From Isoetes taiwanensis (taxonomy: Eukaryota > Streptophyta > Lycopodiopsida > Isoetales > Isoetaceae): a DNA stretch of 64,000 bases. The DNA lies in the NCBI GenBank assembly GCA_021234155.1, contig JAJEKV010000018.1, positions 13,041,236-13,105,235 of the forward strand, given 5' to 3'. Each line of letters starts with the position of its first letter. Positions within the stretch are counted from its first letter, which is position 1. The notes under the pieces were generated by a model that was not told the origin of the DNA, ran no database searches, and worked only from the letters and a program-made list of their open reading frames with translations. A program made the position numbers and the translations under genes. Below are positions 45,181-55,959 of this stretch, piece after piece.

Positions 45181-45517
45181 GTAGCTACGGTGCGAAATTG
45201 TGTACAACATAAAATATGGATTTTGTATTTTCACACCGTACTTACGGTGCGAAATTGTGGATATCATAAAATTTGGACCGTAGCCACGGTACGAAAATGT
45301 GACTAGCATAAAAAATGAAAGGGGTATTTTCGCACCGTAGCCACGGTGCGAAATTGTACATAGCATAAAAAATGAAAGGGGTATTTTCGCACCGTAGCCA
45401 CGGTGCGAAATTGTACATAGAATAAATTATCGAAGTCTTGTTTTCGCACCGTAGCCACGATGCGAATTTGTGTATAGCATAAATTAAGGGAGTGTTATTT
45501 TTGCATTGTTGCCACGT
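45181..45517. repeat. M2 hairpin array 1
   Basis: About six units of roughly 60 bases occur in tandem. Each carries GCACCGTAGCCACGGTGC, itself a palindrome, flanked by TTTTC and GAAAT, so that successive units can pair as long hairpins. It lies between families B and D. Confidence 0.9.
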
Positions 45518-45598
45518 TGTTAGTCTCTCTTGCAAATCAAGCCGCTACAATGGCGCTCACATTCAAACTGTCATAAATCGAGGCGCTGCTCCACGAGA

Positions 45599-47110
45599 AT
45601 GGCAAATAGCGGGTCAAATAAGGCATGGGAGCTGTTTAGCACATGGTATGAAAAATTGTGGACAAAGAACGGGATTTTCGTCAGAAGCATCCAGAAGAGT
45701 TCGAGGAGGAGCTAGAGGAACCAGTGGATGCAACCACTGTATATAATAATTTTTGCCTGACAGTAGACATTATGGCAGAGTGTAACAGGTTTACTGATGC
45801 ATATGGGGGCATCCTTCATAGCTTCATGGCTAGAGCTGGTCCTGACCTGAAACCATGTCCTGTGACTGGTTTGCCTTCACTAAGCATGCAAGCTTTAATT
45901 AAGATGTTTCCAAAACCTGATCAAGACCGAATTAGAAGGTTCTTGAAGAGACTACCTGCAGAACTGTGCAGGCAAAAGGGCAAGGAAAGTTTTTTCAGCC
46001 TAGATATCATGTTCAGCACATACTGATTTACACTAAGCCAAGCAAAGATGCCAGTTCTTCTTCAAGTGCACAGGTCGCTCAGATAGAACGCCCCGCCTCG
46101 CCAGTAGAGGAGCCGATAGATCCTGAGGAAGAGAAGCTCATACGGGAAAATGAGGAGAATGAGGTTCTGGAAGAGGAGGTCTCCGAGAAAAAAATGTCTA
46201 CTTGGGGGTTATCAAAAGCATATCCCATCCATGTAGGTGGGAAACCATACTTGTTGCTGCCGGACATATCTGAAGTGACAGGGTTGAGAGAAGACGAGAT
46301 ATTGGGCCAGATATATGCGCATGTTGTAGGCCTGGGAGGACTTATAGACTTTGAGACTGATGTCCCCAGACAAATGATGGAGGCTGTGACTTATGATGGA
46401 TCCTCAATACCTCCAGAGGATGCATTTGAAATTGTCATGCAGCAAGCTGAAGCAGGGTATGAAGCAGTGAAAGATGTCAAATTTGAAGCTGCTAGCTCTT
46501 CAAACACTGATCCTGTGTTCATAGAACGTGAGCTGTCGAAGTCCTCTTTCAAAATAACAAACCCAGCTGTTGTCGACCGGGACAAGAGAGAGGTATTTAT
46601 CTGGTTTCATTTTTTATTTCTTCTTGAATCTGATGTTTCTTTTATGTAGGAGTTATTTATTGATGACTTCTGTGCAAGGCATGAGAGAGTCACCCTAGGT
46701 CGGGACGCCAGTATTGCACATTATATGGGCTACCTTCACAAGGGGGAAATTATTGTGTTTTACAATAAATATAGTCCATCTGGAGTACAGGAGGTCCTCA
46801 AGCTTAAAGCTCTGTCCTTAGCTGGCAACCACGTGCCCCTAGCTGCAAACTATGATCGAGTTATAGCAGTAGATAGGGCTATCGCCATGTATGTCTTCGG
46901 GGGCTTCAAATGTACTCTGTCCTTGCAAATAAAGCAGCTCTAGGCTTGATTGGAGCGGACAAGGAAGCACTGCGCTTGTCCTGTGCACAGAAGGACCCTG
47001 ACATATTGTATCTGTTAGATGCAATTGGGGCTGGACTAAAGGAAGAGGACTTAGAAGAATTTGATTCGGGTACTCCAGGCCCTGATGCCAAGAAAAGGAA
47101 ATGTACTTGA
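45599..47110 (+). pseudogene. Family D protein (module M2), nearly complete
   Basis: It starts MANSGSNKAWELF at 45599. A frameshift leads to an open stretch with 'TVDIMAECNRFTDAYGG' and 'PDQDRIRRFLKRLP'. A second frameshift near 45980 leads to a serine- and glutamate-rich linker, then 'YPIHVGGKPYLLLPDI' (about 46225) and 'LIDFETDVPRQMMEAVTY'. A 57-base intron (46593-46649, GTATTT...TTTATGTAG) joins to 'ELFIDDFCARHERVTL' and 'MGYLHKGEIIVFYNKY'. After a frameshift near 46905 it ends in an acidic stretch and AKKRKCT, a likely nuclear signal. About 490 residues. The function is unknown; it resembles no family I know. Confidence 0.6.
46593..46649 (+). other. Short spliceosomal intron in family D
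   Basis: The donor GAGAG|GTATTT and acceptor TTTATGTAG|GAG sit exactly at a codon boundary. Splicing restores the 'KRE-ELFIDDF' reading that also occurs in the M1 copy. Confidence 0.65.
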
Positions 47111-47310
47111 AAAACTTTTGTATTAATATAATATCTTTTCTATAAAATTCATGAATTGTTTTTATATGACAAAATTCCTTTTGTATGATTGTTCATCTAT
47201 GAAATTCATTAATTGTTAGAATTCAATGTCAGCAATAAATCCTTGTTAGATGTATATGTTATGTCTTCTTTAATGGTGAATTCAGCCATTTCCATGTATG
47301 TACATCTGGA

Positions 47311-47437
47311 GCGTAGCCACGGTGCGAGAACAGGATGTCGGCAGTTTTTGGATCTGCCGATTTATAAGACCGTGGCTACTCTGCAAAACAGTTGTTGTCG
47401 GCAATTTTTGGACTGCCCGATTTCGCACCGTGGCTAC
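47311..47437. repeat. M2 hairpin pair 2
   Basis: GCGTAGCCACGGTGCGA at the left pairs with TTTCGCACCGTGGCTAC at the right. Two inner CGGCAxTTTTTGGA repeats lie between. It sits between families D and E. Confidence 0.85.
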
Positions 47438-47524
47438 TATGAACATTTTTTAGTCTAGGGGTTTATGGGATCGGGGCAGACAATATTGCTTATTTGAATT
47501 TCTTCTCCTTGCTAAAATCCGCTC

Positions 47525-48045
47525 ATGTCCATGGAAGGCGCTAGCTCTGAAATCCCACAAAATGAGGCGCTTGACCAGCGCCAGAATGTTGACGAGGTCA
47601 TTACTAGCGAAAGACCGGCTGCTATTCCCATCCACGTAGGCCGAGAGCGCTTATTCCAATCACAAGCCAGCAGATGGACGTAGATGAGACTGTCCTTCCA
47701 GAAGGGTTCGGGAAAAGCCTTGGAAATGTCGTCCAGGACATTAATAATAGTGTGGACGAATATTTCCAAAACCCGAACGTGTTTCCTACTCGGGTCTCCT
47801 TGCTGAGCTCCGGTAAGGTTGTTGGGGAAGGAGTTTTCCGCGAGGCCTCTGTCTGCCACAATATTCCAGTTCCAGACGACTGTATTGTGGTATCAGTGGA
47901 CCAGACTCGATCCAACGCCCGATCCGCCCTTCCCCACCCCCACAGAGCGAGAGCGGTAGGAAGCTGTCAGGTCATACGTCATGTGGCCGAGGATGATGAC
48001 ATCCATGTCCGGCGTGGAGAAACGGCCATTCCAGTTCCTGTGTAA
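47525..48045 (+). pseudogene. Family E: unknown protein (module M2)
   Basis: It starts MSMEGASSEIPQNEALDQ at 47525 and has 'AIPIHVGRERLF', like the start of the 'PIHVGGKPYLLL' block of family D. A frameshift near 47680 leads into a 123-codon stretch: 'MDVDETVLPEGFGKSLG', 'VFPTRVSLLSSGKVVGEG' and 'HNIPVPDDCIVVSV'. Either it is a shortened relative of family D or it is the N-terminal part of the H3-like gene that follows. Unknown function. Confidence 0.4.
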
Positions 48046-48261
48046 TGAGCTGGATTACATGCTTGGACCACGGGGGGAGTGTCTACACGGCCGTGTGTTG
48101 TGGCGGAGTTGACCCGGGGGCCATGGTGCCCGATGGGTCGTTGAACTGTGTTACCCCGTCTAAGACGTTGGGGCCACGACTGCATTCCCAAATGTTTGGC
48201 AGTGGTGAGGGGGGAGGAACAAGAGCACGAACAGACTCTGCTAGGGGAGCAGCAGATTCTG

Positions 48262-48939
48262 GAAGTGCAAAGATGATCGGCATCGCCAGGACCAAAGATG
48301 ATCAAGAGGACCCGGAAGATCAGCCCAGGACCCGGCATGATCGGATCGCCAGGACCAGCATGATCAGCAGGATCAGGTTGATCACGGGAAGCCCAGTTCC
48401 AGTGGAGCAGGTACTAGGAAGCCCATTTCCCGACGTAAGCAGAAATCCATGCCCAAGAAATCTGGCCCGGCAAAGCCTCCTAAGCTTGTTCCTAGTTGGA
48501 GACAAGCTGAGAGAGATGCAGCCAAGGAGACAGATAAGCTTGGGAATAATGGAAGCCGAAGGAAGGGGAGCCTAGTATTAGATATGGTGGCCCTGAGAAG
48601 ATAAAGGGTGCTCCTCCTGGCACTCAGGCTTTAAGGGAGATTAGGTACTAGCAGGCACGCACCCAGCCTCTGATTCCCAAGCTTGCCTTCGCTAGAATGG
48701 TCAGGTACGAGATGCAGACCATTATTGAGAGGAGGAAGGAATCAAGGAGGAAGAGGAGGGAGAGAGCACCAGACTTTGTCCCGATGGTAGAGGAGGAGGT
48801 GAATAGAATCCAAGCAGAGGCCTTGGATATACTGCAAGAGGCAGCAGAGGCTCGTCTAATTAGCCTCTTTGAGGACAGTGTCCGTTGTTGTGTGCATAGA
48901 GGACGTGTTACTGTGCACGACAGAGGATGCCTCCCTTAG
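48262..48939 (+). pseudogene. Divergent histone H3-like protein (module M2)
   Basis: A basic tail ('TRKPISRRKQKSMPKKSG', about 48410-48460) leads through a frameshift into the H3 fold. The fold reads 'PPGTQALREIRY', one in-frame TAG, 'QARTQPLIPKLAFARMVR', then 'IQAEALDILQEAAEARLISL' and 'FEDSVRCCVHRGRVTV'. These match 'PGTVALREIRKYQ', 'LIRKLPFQRLVREI', 'LQEACEAYLVGLFED' and 'CAIHAKRVT' of H3. A charged insertion of about 15 residues lies between alpha1 and alpha2. An 'ARTK' string near 48285 may mark the original H3-like N-terminus. It ends at 48939, without the last residues of normal H3. Confidence 0.8.
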
Positions 48940-49092
48940 GAGCCTTTTGTAACTCTTTTTTGGTTGTTAATATATGAGTGTTTTAGTTTTTATCGTTATG
49001 GTTATATTTTAGTTCTCCTTCTAATAAATGTGAGCTTTTGTAATTATTTGTTATTCTATTTATTGCAGCTGTGTATTTATTTACTAGTGTTG

Positions 49093-49229
49093 ACCGTGGG
49101 CACGGTGCAAAAATGACTATTCCACATTCTGTGGGAAGGTCTATTTCGCACCGTCGCCATGGTGCGAAAATAGTAGTTCCAAAGTTTTTGGAGGGCGCAA
49201 TTTCGCACCGTGACTACGATGCGAAATAG
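49093..49229. repeat. M2 hairpin array 3
   Basis: Three partial palindromes are present: GGGCACGGTGCAAAAA, then TTTCGCACCGTCGCCATGGTGCGAAAA, given here as TTTCGCACCGTCGCC and ATGGTGCGAAAA, then TTTCGCACCGTGACTACGA. They lie downstream of the H3-like gene. Confidence 0.8.
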
Positions 49230-49445
49230 ACTGCTCCACACACTGCGAAGAGAATGCTTAGCTGAATTTAGAATCTACATGTAAGGAAAATGGCCAAGAG
49301 CTTTCCAAATTGAAAATGTGCGGTAAATAGATGGATCACATGTATCACTTATGGTTACATACTTATAACTAGCGAATGTCTGGAATATTCTAGTAACAGA
49401 ATTTAGAACTCATATAACAGGCATAGCATACATGAATACAACAGT

Positions 49446-49770
49446 TCATTCGCACTCGGGCTCATCATGAGCAGGTGGTTGAGTGATGCTATTAAGCTCA
49501 TAGACGCGACGCTCTGGAACCCGATCAAGGTTGATAACAACACGATAAAACCCGGAGGAAGAACGATTTCGACCCTATGTTACTCCTTCCAGCCAGGGAG
49601 CAAGGGGGATACCCCTCTACTTGCATCTATAAAGATCATTATATGTCATAGTGCAAGTAATGGAGTCTATATCTTCGGGACGAGGAGGCAAGGTAGACCC
49701 CCTGTAATAAGAAGAAAAAAACTGAGACATAGCAAATGGATGCCTTCTGCATTGAATGGAGCTGTACTTA
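49446..49770 (-). pseudogene. Minus-strand fragment F, unknown protein
   Basis: One frame reads 'MSQFFSSYYRGSTLPPRPED', an in-frame TAG, 'RGIPLAPWLEGVT', a second TAG, then 'FYRVVINLDRVPERRVYEL' and an acidic end at 49446. The composition looks coding, and the frame holds apart from the two TAG codons. No family was recognised. A 143-codon frame on the plus strand over the same bases is probably the shadow. Confidence 0.35.
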
Positions 49771-50089
49771 TATCGAACAAAATTATTGACATGCATTGTA
49801 ACAGCATTATTGGTTATATATACGAGCATAATGTACAAAATACACATGTAAATATAATGTACATATATAGTATATATACCTGGTTTCTCTTTAAATAGCC
49901 ATCTATGCCTTCATTGTCTTTGCCTCTTTCCCTCTCTTGTCTGCTTCTTGTTTGCATGCTCCTTGCCTACCTGTCCGCTTCTTGTTGGTTCTTGCCTCCC
50001 TATCTGCTCCTTGCCTCCCTGTCTGCTCCTTGTTTGCTCCTTATTCAGTAGCTTTTTTGTTCCTTGTCTGCTCCACTAGTTTCTTGCAA

Positions 50090-50659
50090 ATGGTAACTTT
50101 GCAAGAACATTCTCGCTGGGCTGATCCGGAATACCTGCAAGCATGCGGCAGAATAAATACGTGCACTTTTGATGAATTTTTTAGCAACTTTTGGGAGCAT
50201 CGGTGGCGTCACGGTCCAACCACAGAGCTTGCAAGGCAACTGATCAACTTCATTATCGATCGCTATACTCGTCATCTCCCTCCACTGCAGGAGATCAGTT
50301 CGAGTCATGCAAGGATCACTCTAAGTGCTTTGGGACTTCTTGAACCCCCCTCAGATTTAGAAGATAGGCTAGAACAGTTGAAGGACATGCTTTTCCATGG
50401 TTTCATGGCCTACTCTCTGGATCACTATGTACCTCTGGTCATTCCTACTAGTGAAAAGAATAGGATTTATATCCTCATTGAACTTTACAACTTCCATTAC
50501 AAATCTTTTGTGGATATTGGTCAACTCCTATTCCGTTCCCTTGACTTCAACATCCTGTGGTTACTGTCTAAATTCCCCACCTGGGATACAATTCCTTGGG
50601 ATACACGTGACCTATGGCTACATAGCACATATCACATAATACGTACATATCACAAGTAA
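50090..50659 (+). CDS. Family G: intact 189-residue protein, unknown
   Basis: An unbroken frame starts MVTLQEHSRWADPEYLQA at 50090; the frame is also open upstream to 49937, but that part is low complexity. It holds 'FDEFFSNFWEHRWRHG', 'LARQLINFIIDRYTRHLP' and 'YIIIELYNFHYK'-like aromatic, helical segments and ends with TYHIIRTYHK. It is one of the few unbroken frames in the modules. It lies between two M2 hairpin arrays, so it was probably an M2 gene. No domain was recognised. Confidence 0.5.
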   Translation: MVTLQEHSRWADPEYLQACGRINTCTFDEFFSNFWEHRWRHGPTTELARQLINFIIDRYTRHLPPLQEISSSHARITLSALGLLEPPSDLEDRLEQLKDMLFHGFMAYSLDHYVPLVIPTSEKNRIYILIELYNFHYKSFVDIGQLLFRSLDFNILWLLSKFPTWDTIPWDTRDLWLHSTYHIIRTYHK

Positions 50660-50880
50660 AGATACTCCATTGGAATTATGTGTATAAACTCGTATAAACC
50701 TACGATTTTCATAGAAATTAAGTATATAAGCAAGTGATTTCCGTGCAATTAAGTAACATCCTTATATTATCATGTATTATCTTGGCAATAATTTTCCTTT
50801 TAACTTTTCGTGTAAGTGAATGATTTCTTCTACCATTTTCCTTGTATTTTCTCATGTGATTGTTCTATTTGTGGTCATAT

Positions 50881-51133
50881 TCAGCACCATAGCCACGGTG
50901 CGAAATCGCCTCATTTACAAATTATTGAAGGGCCTATTTCGCACCGTGGCTGGTCTTATCGTACGGATCGGTTTAGTTCTGAGGACCATATTTTTGCATC
51001 AGTAGCCCGCGGTCGCGAAAATACGTGGATCCATTTTAGTTCTGAGGCCCATATTTCGCGACCGTAGCCCGATCGCGCAATACATGCATCCAGTTTACTT
51101 ACAATACAGCATTTCGCACAGTGACCACTATCG
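50881..51133. repeat. M2 hairpin array 4
   Basis: CACCATAGCCACGGTGCGAAAT, in two parts CACCATAGCCACGG and TGCGAAAT, pairs with TATTTCGCACCGTGGCTGG. A second, altered palindrome uses GGTCGCGAAAATACG and ATATTTCGCGACCG. It lies between family G and the 3' end of family A. Confidence 0.8.
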
Positions 51134-51189
51134 AACTGATAAATAAACCAACTATTTTACAGTAGAGACATTATCAAGAGCTCTCAATT

Positions 51190-54100
51190 GGGACATAACC
51201 TTTGCCTTGCCTACATCTCATTGATCTCCACTCCCTTGATTGCTCAACAGCTGCGGACTTATACCAAGCTTCCCTCTTTTTTTCCCACTGGGTTTTTTGT
51301 CTAAACAACTTAGCAAGTGTTGATTCACTCTGCTTCCGTGATTTCTTCACCCATTTGGACACGATCCTTCAGAAAACCATTGACACATCTCTCTGTGTAA
51401 GGAATTCCCAACTGAACCTCTGTGTTGAATGAAACAGAAGAATGCATTCTTTGCTTGCTTATGGGACTTCTCCATTCCCTGTGTATTCCAAATTCTCAGG
51501 CTTCCATATTCCCTGACAAACCACACGCCATGTGCAGACAGAATATGGACATAGTGAGTCAAATTGGCCTCACCCCATGCCGTCAGGAAAGACTTAGTGA
51601 AGTTTGTGACGGCCTCCTGGAATTTGGCAACATCATTTTCCTGCACTACCTTTTTCTGCATTTCCTTCACCAAGATGAGAAATCCTGCCATGCCTTGATT
51701 TTCTTCAAAGCGTGATCTACCACGATCATTTCGATCATCCTCAACACAATAAGATCCTTGTAAGCTTCCCAAACACCAGATAAGTTCTCTTTCGCAGGAG
51801 GCAAAAACCTCTTAGCCTTTGGACCACCCATACTGGGTTTCAGGGGAACCTTGCCGGATACCTTTGGATCTTGAAGTATTTTGTAGTGCCCACCATGAAG
51901 TCCCACATAGATAGCACCTTTTCAACTTCATGCATGGCAGCTTTCCTAGAGCTTTGGGGTGATTTATTCCAAGCAAACAGGATACTCATGTAAACCATCT
52001 TGTCTATGATTCTCAAGAAAGCATGAAGGGTGCATATGTGTACTCTTTTTAACGGAATTGGCAGAATTGGCATCAAGGTTGTGTCCTTCTCTTCTCTATT
52101 TTTGGTGGCTCATCATGGACACAGGTCTAATGTACTCTCTTGTCCAACCCAAATTGAATCTCCTCTCGCATAGAGACAGTGGGACAAGCATGAGTAGTCT
52201 TACCAAAGACCATGCTTCATCCTGTACATACATTTTATTGTCTTCAAATCTGCAGCAAGATGCCATTCAATCTCGTACTCACCATATACAGGAATTGCAA
52301 GTTTTTCTCCGATTCCGTGAGAGGCAATCATTGTGGGGATGGATGTTTGATCAAAAACCCATTTCAAAATATATCTTGTGATTTTCCTCTCGTACACAAA
52401 ATAAACCAATCCACCAAATGTGATCTTCGTTTGACGGAAAACTTACCATCTAGATTTGACTCTTCATTCCCTGTATTCAAAGCTCTGTTCATTAGACTAA
52501 GTGAAACCCTCTCGTACTTCTCGCCTTTCACCAATTCCATTTCATCCAGCTTCAAAACAATTCTTAGTTTGCCAGCGCACTCTTCTACCTTCATATCATA
52601 AAATCGAACCAAAAGCTGAAGCATTCTACCTAAGTCTATCCAGCAATTGTTATTTTCATTAAGGCAGAAAGTATCACCAAACTTCGACTTCTTCTTACCT
52701 TTGGTATAGGATGGCAATGCATCCAAATTGACACTGCTGGTCAGCTGATACATATCACCAAGAAGCTCTTGCATTTGTCTGTTTCTCGATGACCTACAAG
52801 TCCTCACACTAGTCATCCTTGGTAGTAGAATAGGTTTGGTAATGCCTTGTTGTTTAAGGCCATCCTGCAAGCATCTGAACAAAGCAATATAAGCTTGCCT
52901 ACTTATTCCAATATTGTCACACAGTTCTTGCACTGATTCTGAGGTTTGACTGTTCCCCAACTCTTGCAGCAGTTGCTGTACTACAGCTTTCCTAAGTTGA
53001 ATGCTACCAGGAAGCTTTAACATTCTCAATACATCATCTTTAGTAACTAATTTCTTTAATAAACGGACAATATTAGCATGTTTTCTCTTATTTTCTTCTG
53101 CAAGATTTGGATCAACAAGCTTTTTAATAGCTATGACCCTTTTTTTTGAGCTTCCACCCCCATGGGCTAATATATTTATGGGCTTCAGGTTTCTTGCCCT
53201 CTCCCTGATCCCCAGTGGAGTTCTTTTCATTCGTTTGACTCGCTTGTGAAGGGAGTCATTTTCTTGCGCAACCCTCTTCATTCCTTACTGCAATGATTTC
53301 ATCTCTGTCACCAATTTTTGATTTTCTACCTCCAATTCATTGAGCTTGCTGCATTGTTGAGACAGCAAGTAGTTCCCCTGTTGGAGCTGATTAACATCTG
53401 ATAAAACTTTGCAATTGAATCCATGCAAGTGGTTATACATGGCACGCAAATGTGGATCAGTATTACCATTAACCAAATTATTACAGTAACCTAGTAACCC
53501 TTGTTGTCCCTTACAAGAAAATTCAATAAGACCGGATGCAGAATGTGTTAGTCCTGTACCTCCTGGTACAGGACTATTCATGCATACGTCAGACCAGGTC
53601 AAGCTCAAAGATCCTCAGTCAACCACGGGTCAGACATCCAAGCCTCCACAGAAGACTAAGCAGGCCACGCAGTCAAAGCCTTTGGCGGTCAACAAGAGGC
53701 GCCGCTCAGACAAGTGACGACCCGTCACCGCCCGCGTCAGCGTCAGCGTGATTCTAGGCACTTCAAGAGGCACCGCCAACATTCCTGCAAATCAGGCCTC
53801 CTTCCAGGAGTCGGCACCGAGATCAGTCAGAGTGTCTATATTGGGCCCAAGGCCATTGTACTATATATATGAGTAGAGTTAGCTCATAAGTTTTTAGAGG
53901 AGTTTTGAGTCTTGTCTCCTTTCAGTTTTCTCTCTATTGCGAGAGCTCATGTATTTTCATCATTGATATCAAGGAAGCTTATCATCTTTCTTTCATTCGT
54001 TCTGTTCTCTTCTTTTTCTTCTCTTTCAGCAAATCCCGCGTGACATAGTCCCCCGGACTCTCCTGTTAGATCCACGGGTCCTCACAGAGGGCTGTCTTCC

Positions 54101-54400
54101 AGGAGTTCCCGAACCCAGACCCCAAACAGAATGGAAGTTTGGATGGGCTCGAGTGAAAGGATCACAAGGATACAGTTGGCCTTTATCCCATAGGTCTATA
54201 TTCATGGCTCCAGAAGCTCGCAATGCATCTTCATCTATGGGTTGCTTCCAAGTGAACTTATTCCTGTAAGGCAGACATCCTTTTGGCACTTGCACTCTAA
54301 ATTGACCCTCAGAATTAGTTTGATCCTGAAACAGAAGTATTAGAACCAAGAACACTCAAAAGAATGCAATGACAACTCGGAAACCAAATACCTTTGCCAT
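51190..54400 (-). pseudogene. Family A large protein (module M2), best copy
   Basis: This minus-strand gene starts MAK at 54400, followed by a 66-base intron (54326-54391) and 'DQTNSEGQFRVQVPKGC'. An insertion near 53.6-54.05 kb interrupts it. The rest includes a coiled coil with 'TPLGIRERARN', a 305-codon open stretch (53281-52364) with 'NNCWIDLGRMLQLLVRF' and 'KLDEMELVKGEKYERVSLS', then 'WVFDQTSIPTMI', 'YGEYEIEWHLAADLKTIK', 'LPIPLKRVHICTLHAFLRI', 'GLHGGHYKILQDPKVSGK' and 'TQGMEKSHKQAKNAF', ending in a basic tail. Length would be about 850 residues. The D..., D..., E pattern suggests an RNase H-fold DDE transposase; this is inference. One in-frame TAA and several frameshifts break it. Confidence 0.65.
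53580..54046 (+). mobile_element. LTR-like insertion inside family A
   Basis: A short coding-like end ('SKPPQKTKQATQSKPLAV', 'NKRRRSDK' then stop) is followed by TGACGACCCGTCAC and a TATA box (CTATATATATGAG, about 53862). It ends near GCGTGACA at 54046. The layout is the 3' end of a retroelement with an LTR of about 330 bases. No target duplication was identified. Confidence 0.4.
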
Positions 54401-54447
54401 TGACGTTGCAAAAGACAGAGAACCGAAGCGGAGCTTAGAATTAGGAA

Positions 54448-54504
54448 GATTCTTGCCAACAAACAGAGCGAAATTGAATTTCGCTCTATTTGCTGGCAAG
54501 AATC
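54448..54504. repeat. Near-perfect 57-bp palindrome upstream of family A
   Basis: GATTCTTGCCAACAAACAG then AGCGAAATT is mirrored by AATTTCGCTC then TATTTGCTGGCAAGAATC, with two mismatches and almost no loop. It shares only the CGAAAT core with the M2 hairpins. It lies about 50 bases upstream of the family A start codon. Confidence 0.85.
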
Positions 54505-54859
54505 CGCCATAATTCGAATTCAAAAAATGCTTGGGCGCGATGACAAGTTCATTGGCGCTCGATGGCGCGATGGCAAGCTCGAAGGCGCTGAAGCTCGATG
54601 GCTGAAGCTCGATGGTGGGAAAATGAAAATCTTAGATACAATCATCAAATTTTCAGGTCGTTAGGAAATAATGATTGCAAAGTTAGGTACGAGGTTAGGT
54701 TTGGAGGGGGGAAGTTAGGTTAGGGAAGAGTGAAAGTTAGGTATGGAGGGGGGGAAGGTAGGTTCGGGATTCTACATGGCAGCCCCCCCCAAAACTCTCT
54801 TACAAGGCCCTTATTTGACCCACTTCCCTCCCCTTGGGGGAAGACTAACTTCCTAGGGT

Positions 54860-55115
54860 AAGATCTGCTGGTCATACTGGCAAACTATATCAGTGTAGTA
54901 AGGGGTCCTAGTCAGGGTTGCATGAAGGTCGAAGAGATGATCAAACACATGGAAGGCCTCTTCAGCAGGGAAATCACGGATGTGGTTGGCACTGTCATAC
55001 CATTGAACAAAGTTGGTGGGTGCCAGAGATGGATGTAGAAGATGGTTTGGAAGAACTGATAAAAGCCTGGAAGATCATCTAAGAGGGTGAGAGCAAGTTT
55101 GATGAAGGGAAAATG
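54860..55115 (-). pseudogene. Short gene in module M3, unknown
   Basis: Downstream of a TATA box the minus strand reads 'LLDDLPGFYQFFQTIFYIH', a frameshift, then 'WYDSANHIRDFPAEEAFHVF' and 'TRTPYYTDIVCQYDQQILP' before a stop. The composition looks coding. No family was recognised; a distant link to family G is possible but weak. Confidence 0.35.
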
Positions 55116-55129
55116 GCAATTGAGGTCCC

Positions 55130-55138
55130 CTTATATAG
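55130..55138 (-). promoter_or_regulatory. TATA box for the short M3 gene
   Basis: The reverse complement reads CTATATAAG, followed by GGG. It resembles the K2 promoter. Confidence 0.5.
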
Positions 55139-55320
55139 ACTAAGGCTGCATAGGTTTCCGTGCACAAGGGTAATGATCGAACAGACCTTTATTCTCGGGC
55201 TAAGGATCTCCAAATGAGGTACCATGAAGTGCACATCTAAGCAAAATAAGTGAAGAAACACTACATGGCAGTTTATTGGGTCAAAATGGGCAACTTTTGG
55301 TCAAACTTGGTGGAACTCGG

Positions 55321-55780
55321 GTCCATTTGCGTGAAAGGCGTCTGCGTTCGCGACGCAGAAGGGTTTGGCGCGAATCGACCCAAGTGGGCTGATTTTGCTC
55401 ACTATTAAACATTTCTAAGGGTTATAAGATGTTAACATGTCTATTTGGATCAATTCTAACCTAACTAGCAACTTATTTCATGCTAATTAGACATCTAAAG
55501 TTACAAATTTAGGTGACTCTGGTCCATTCGCGCGAAAGGGTTCTGCGTTCGCGACGCAGAAGGGTTTGGCACGAATCGACTTGAATGGGCTGATTTTAGC
55601 TAGATTTTGATATTTTTAACTAAAATTAAGTTCTACACTGCATTTCTAGATGAATTTTAAGCATTCTAACATCTTTTAGTACAAAAATTGGATCAATTTT
55701 GCCCCAAATCAAGTGACTCGGGTCCATTCGTGCGAAAGGGGTATGCGTTCGCAACGCAGAGGGCTTTGGCGCGAATCGAC
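55321..55780. repeat. M3 hairpin repeats (three copies at 200-base spacing)
   Basis: Copies lie at 55321-55379, 55522-55580 and 55722-55780. Each has an outer inverted pair (GTCCATTCGCGC with GCGCGAATCGAC) and an inner palindrome, TTCTGCGTTCGCGACGCAGA. They lie downstream of the M3 H3-like gene. The intervening 140 bases are only loosely alike. Confidence 0.9.
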
Positions 55781-55959
55781 TCGGGTGGGTTGATTCTTGA
55801 GCCAAAGTTTGATTTCTAGGTCAGAATTTTGTGCTATTTAAGCAATTAACAGTATTCTAAGCATGATACAAAAGATTCTACTACAATTTAATTTATACAA
55901 AAGTACTTTTATATCAAACAAAGAATTAATTTACAGAAAAAAACTTTTATAGATATGGG

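Noticed and set aside
45181-45517. CRISPR-like array of 60-base units
   Set aside because: The units are palindromic with conserved spacers, imperfect at the ends, and lie in a eukaryotic context without cas genes.
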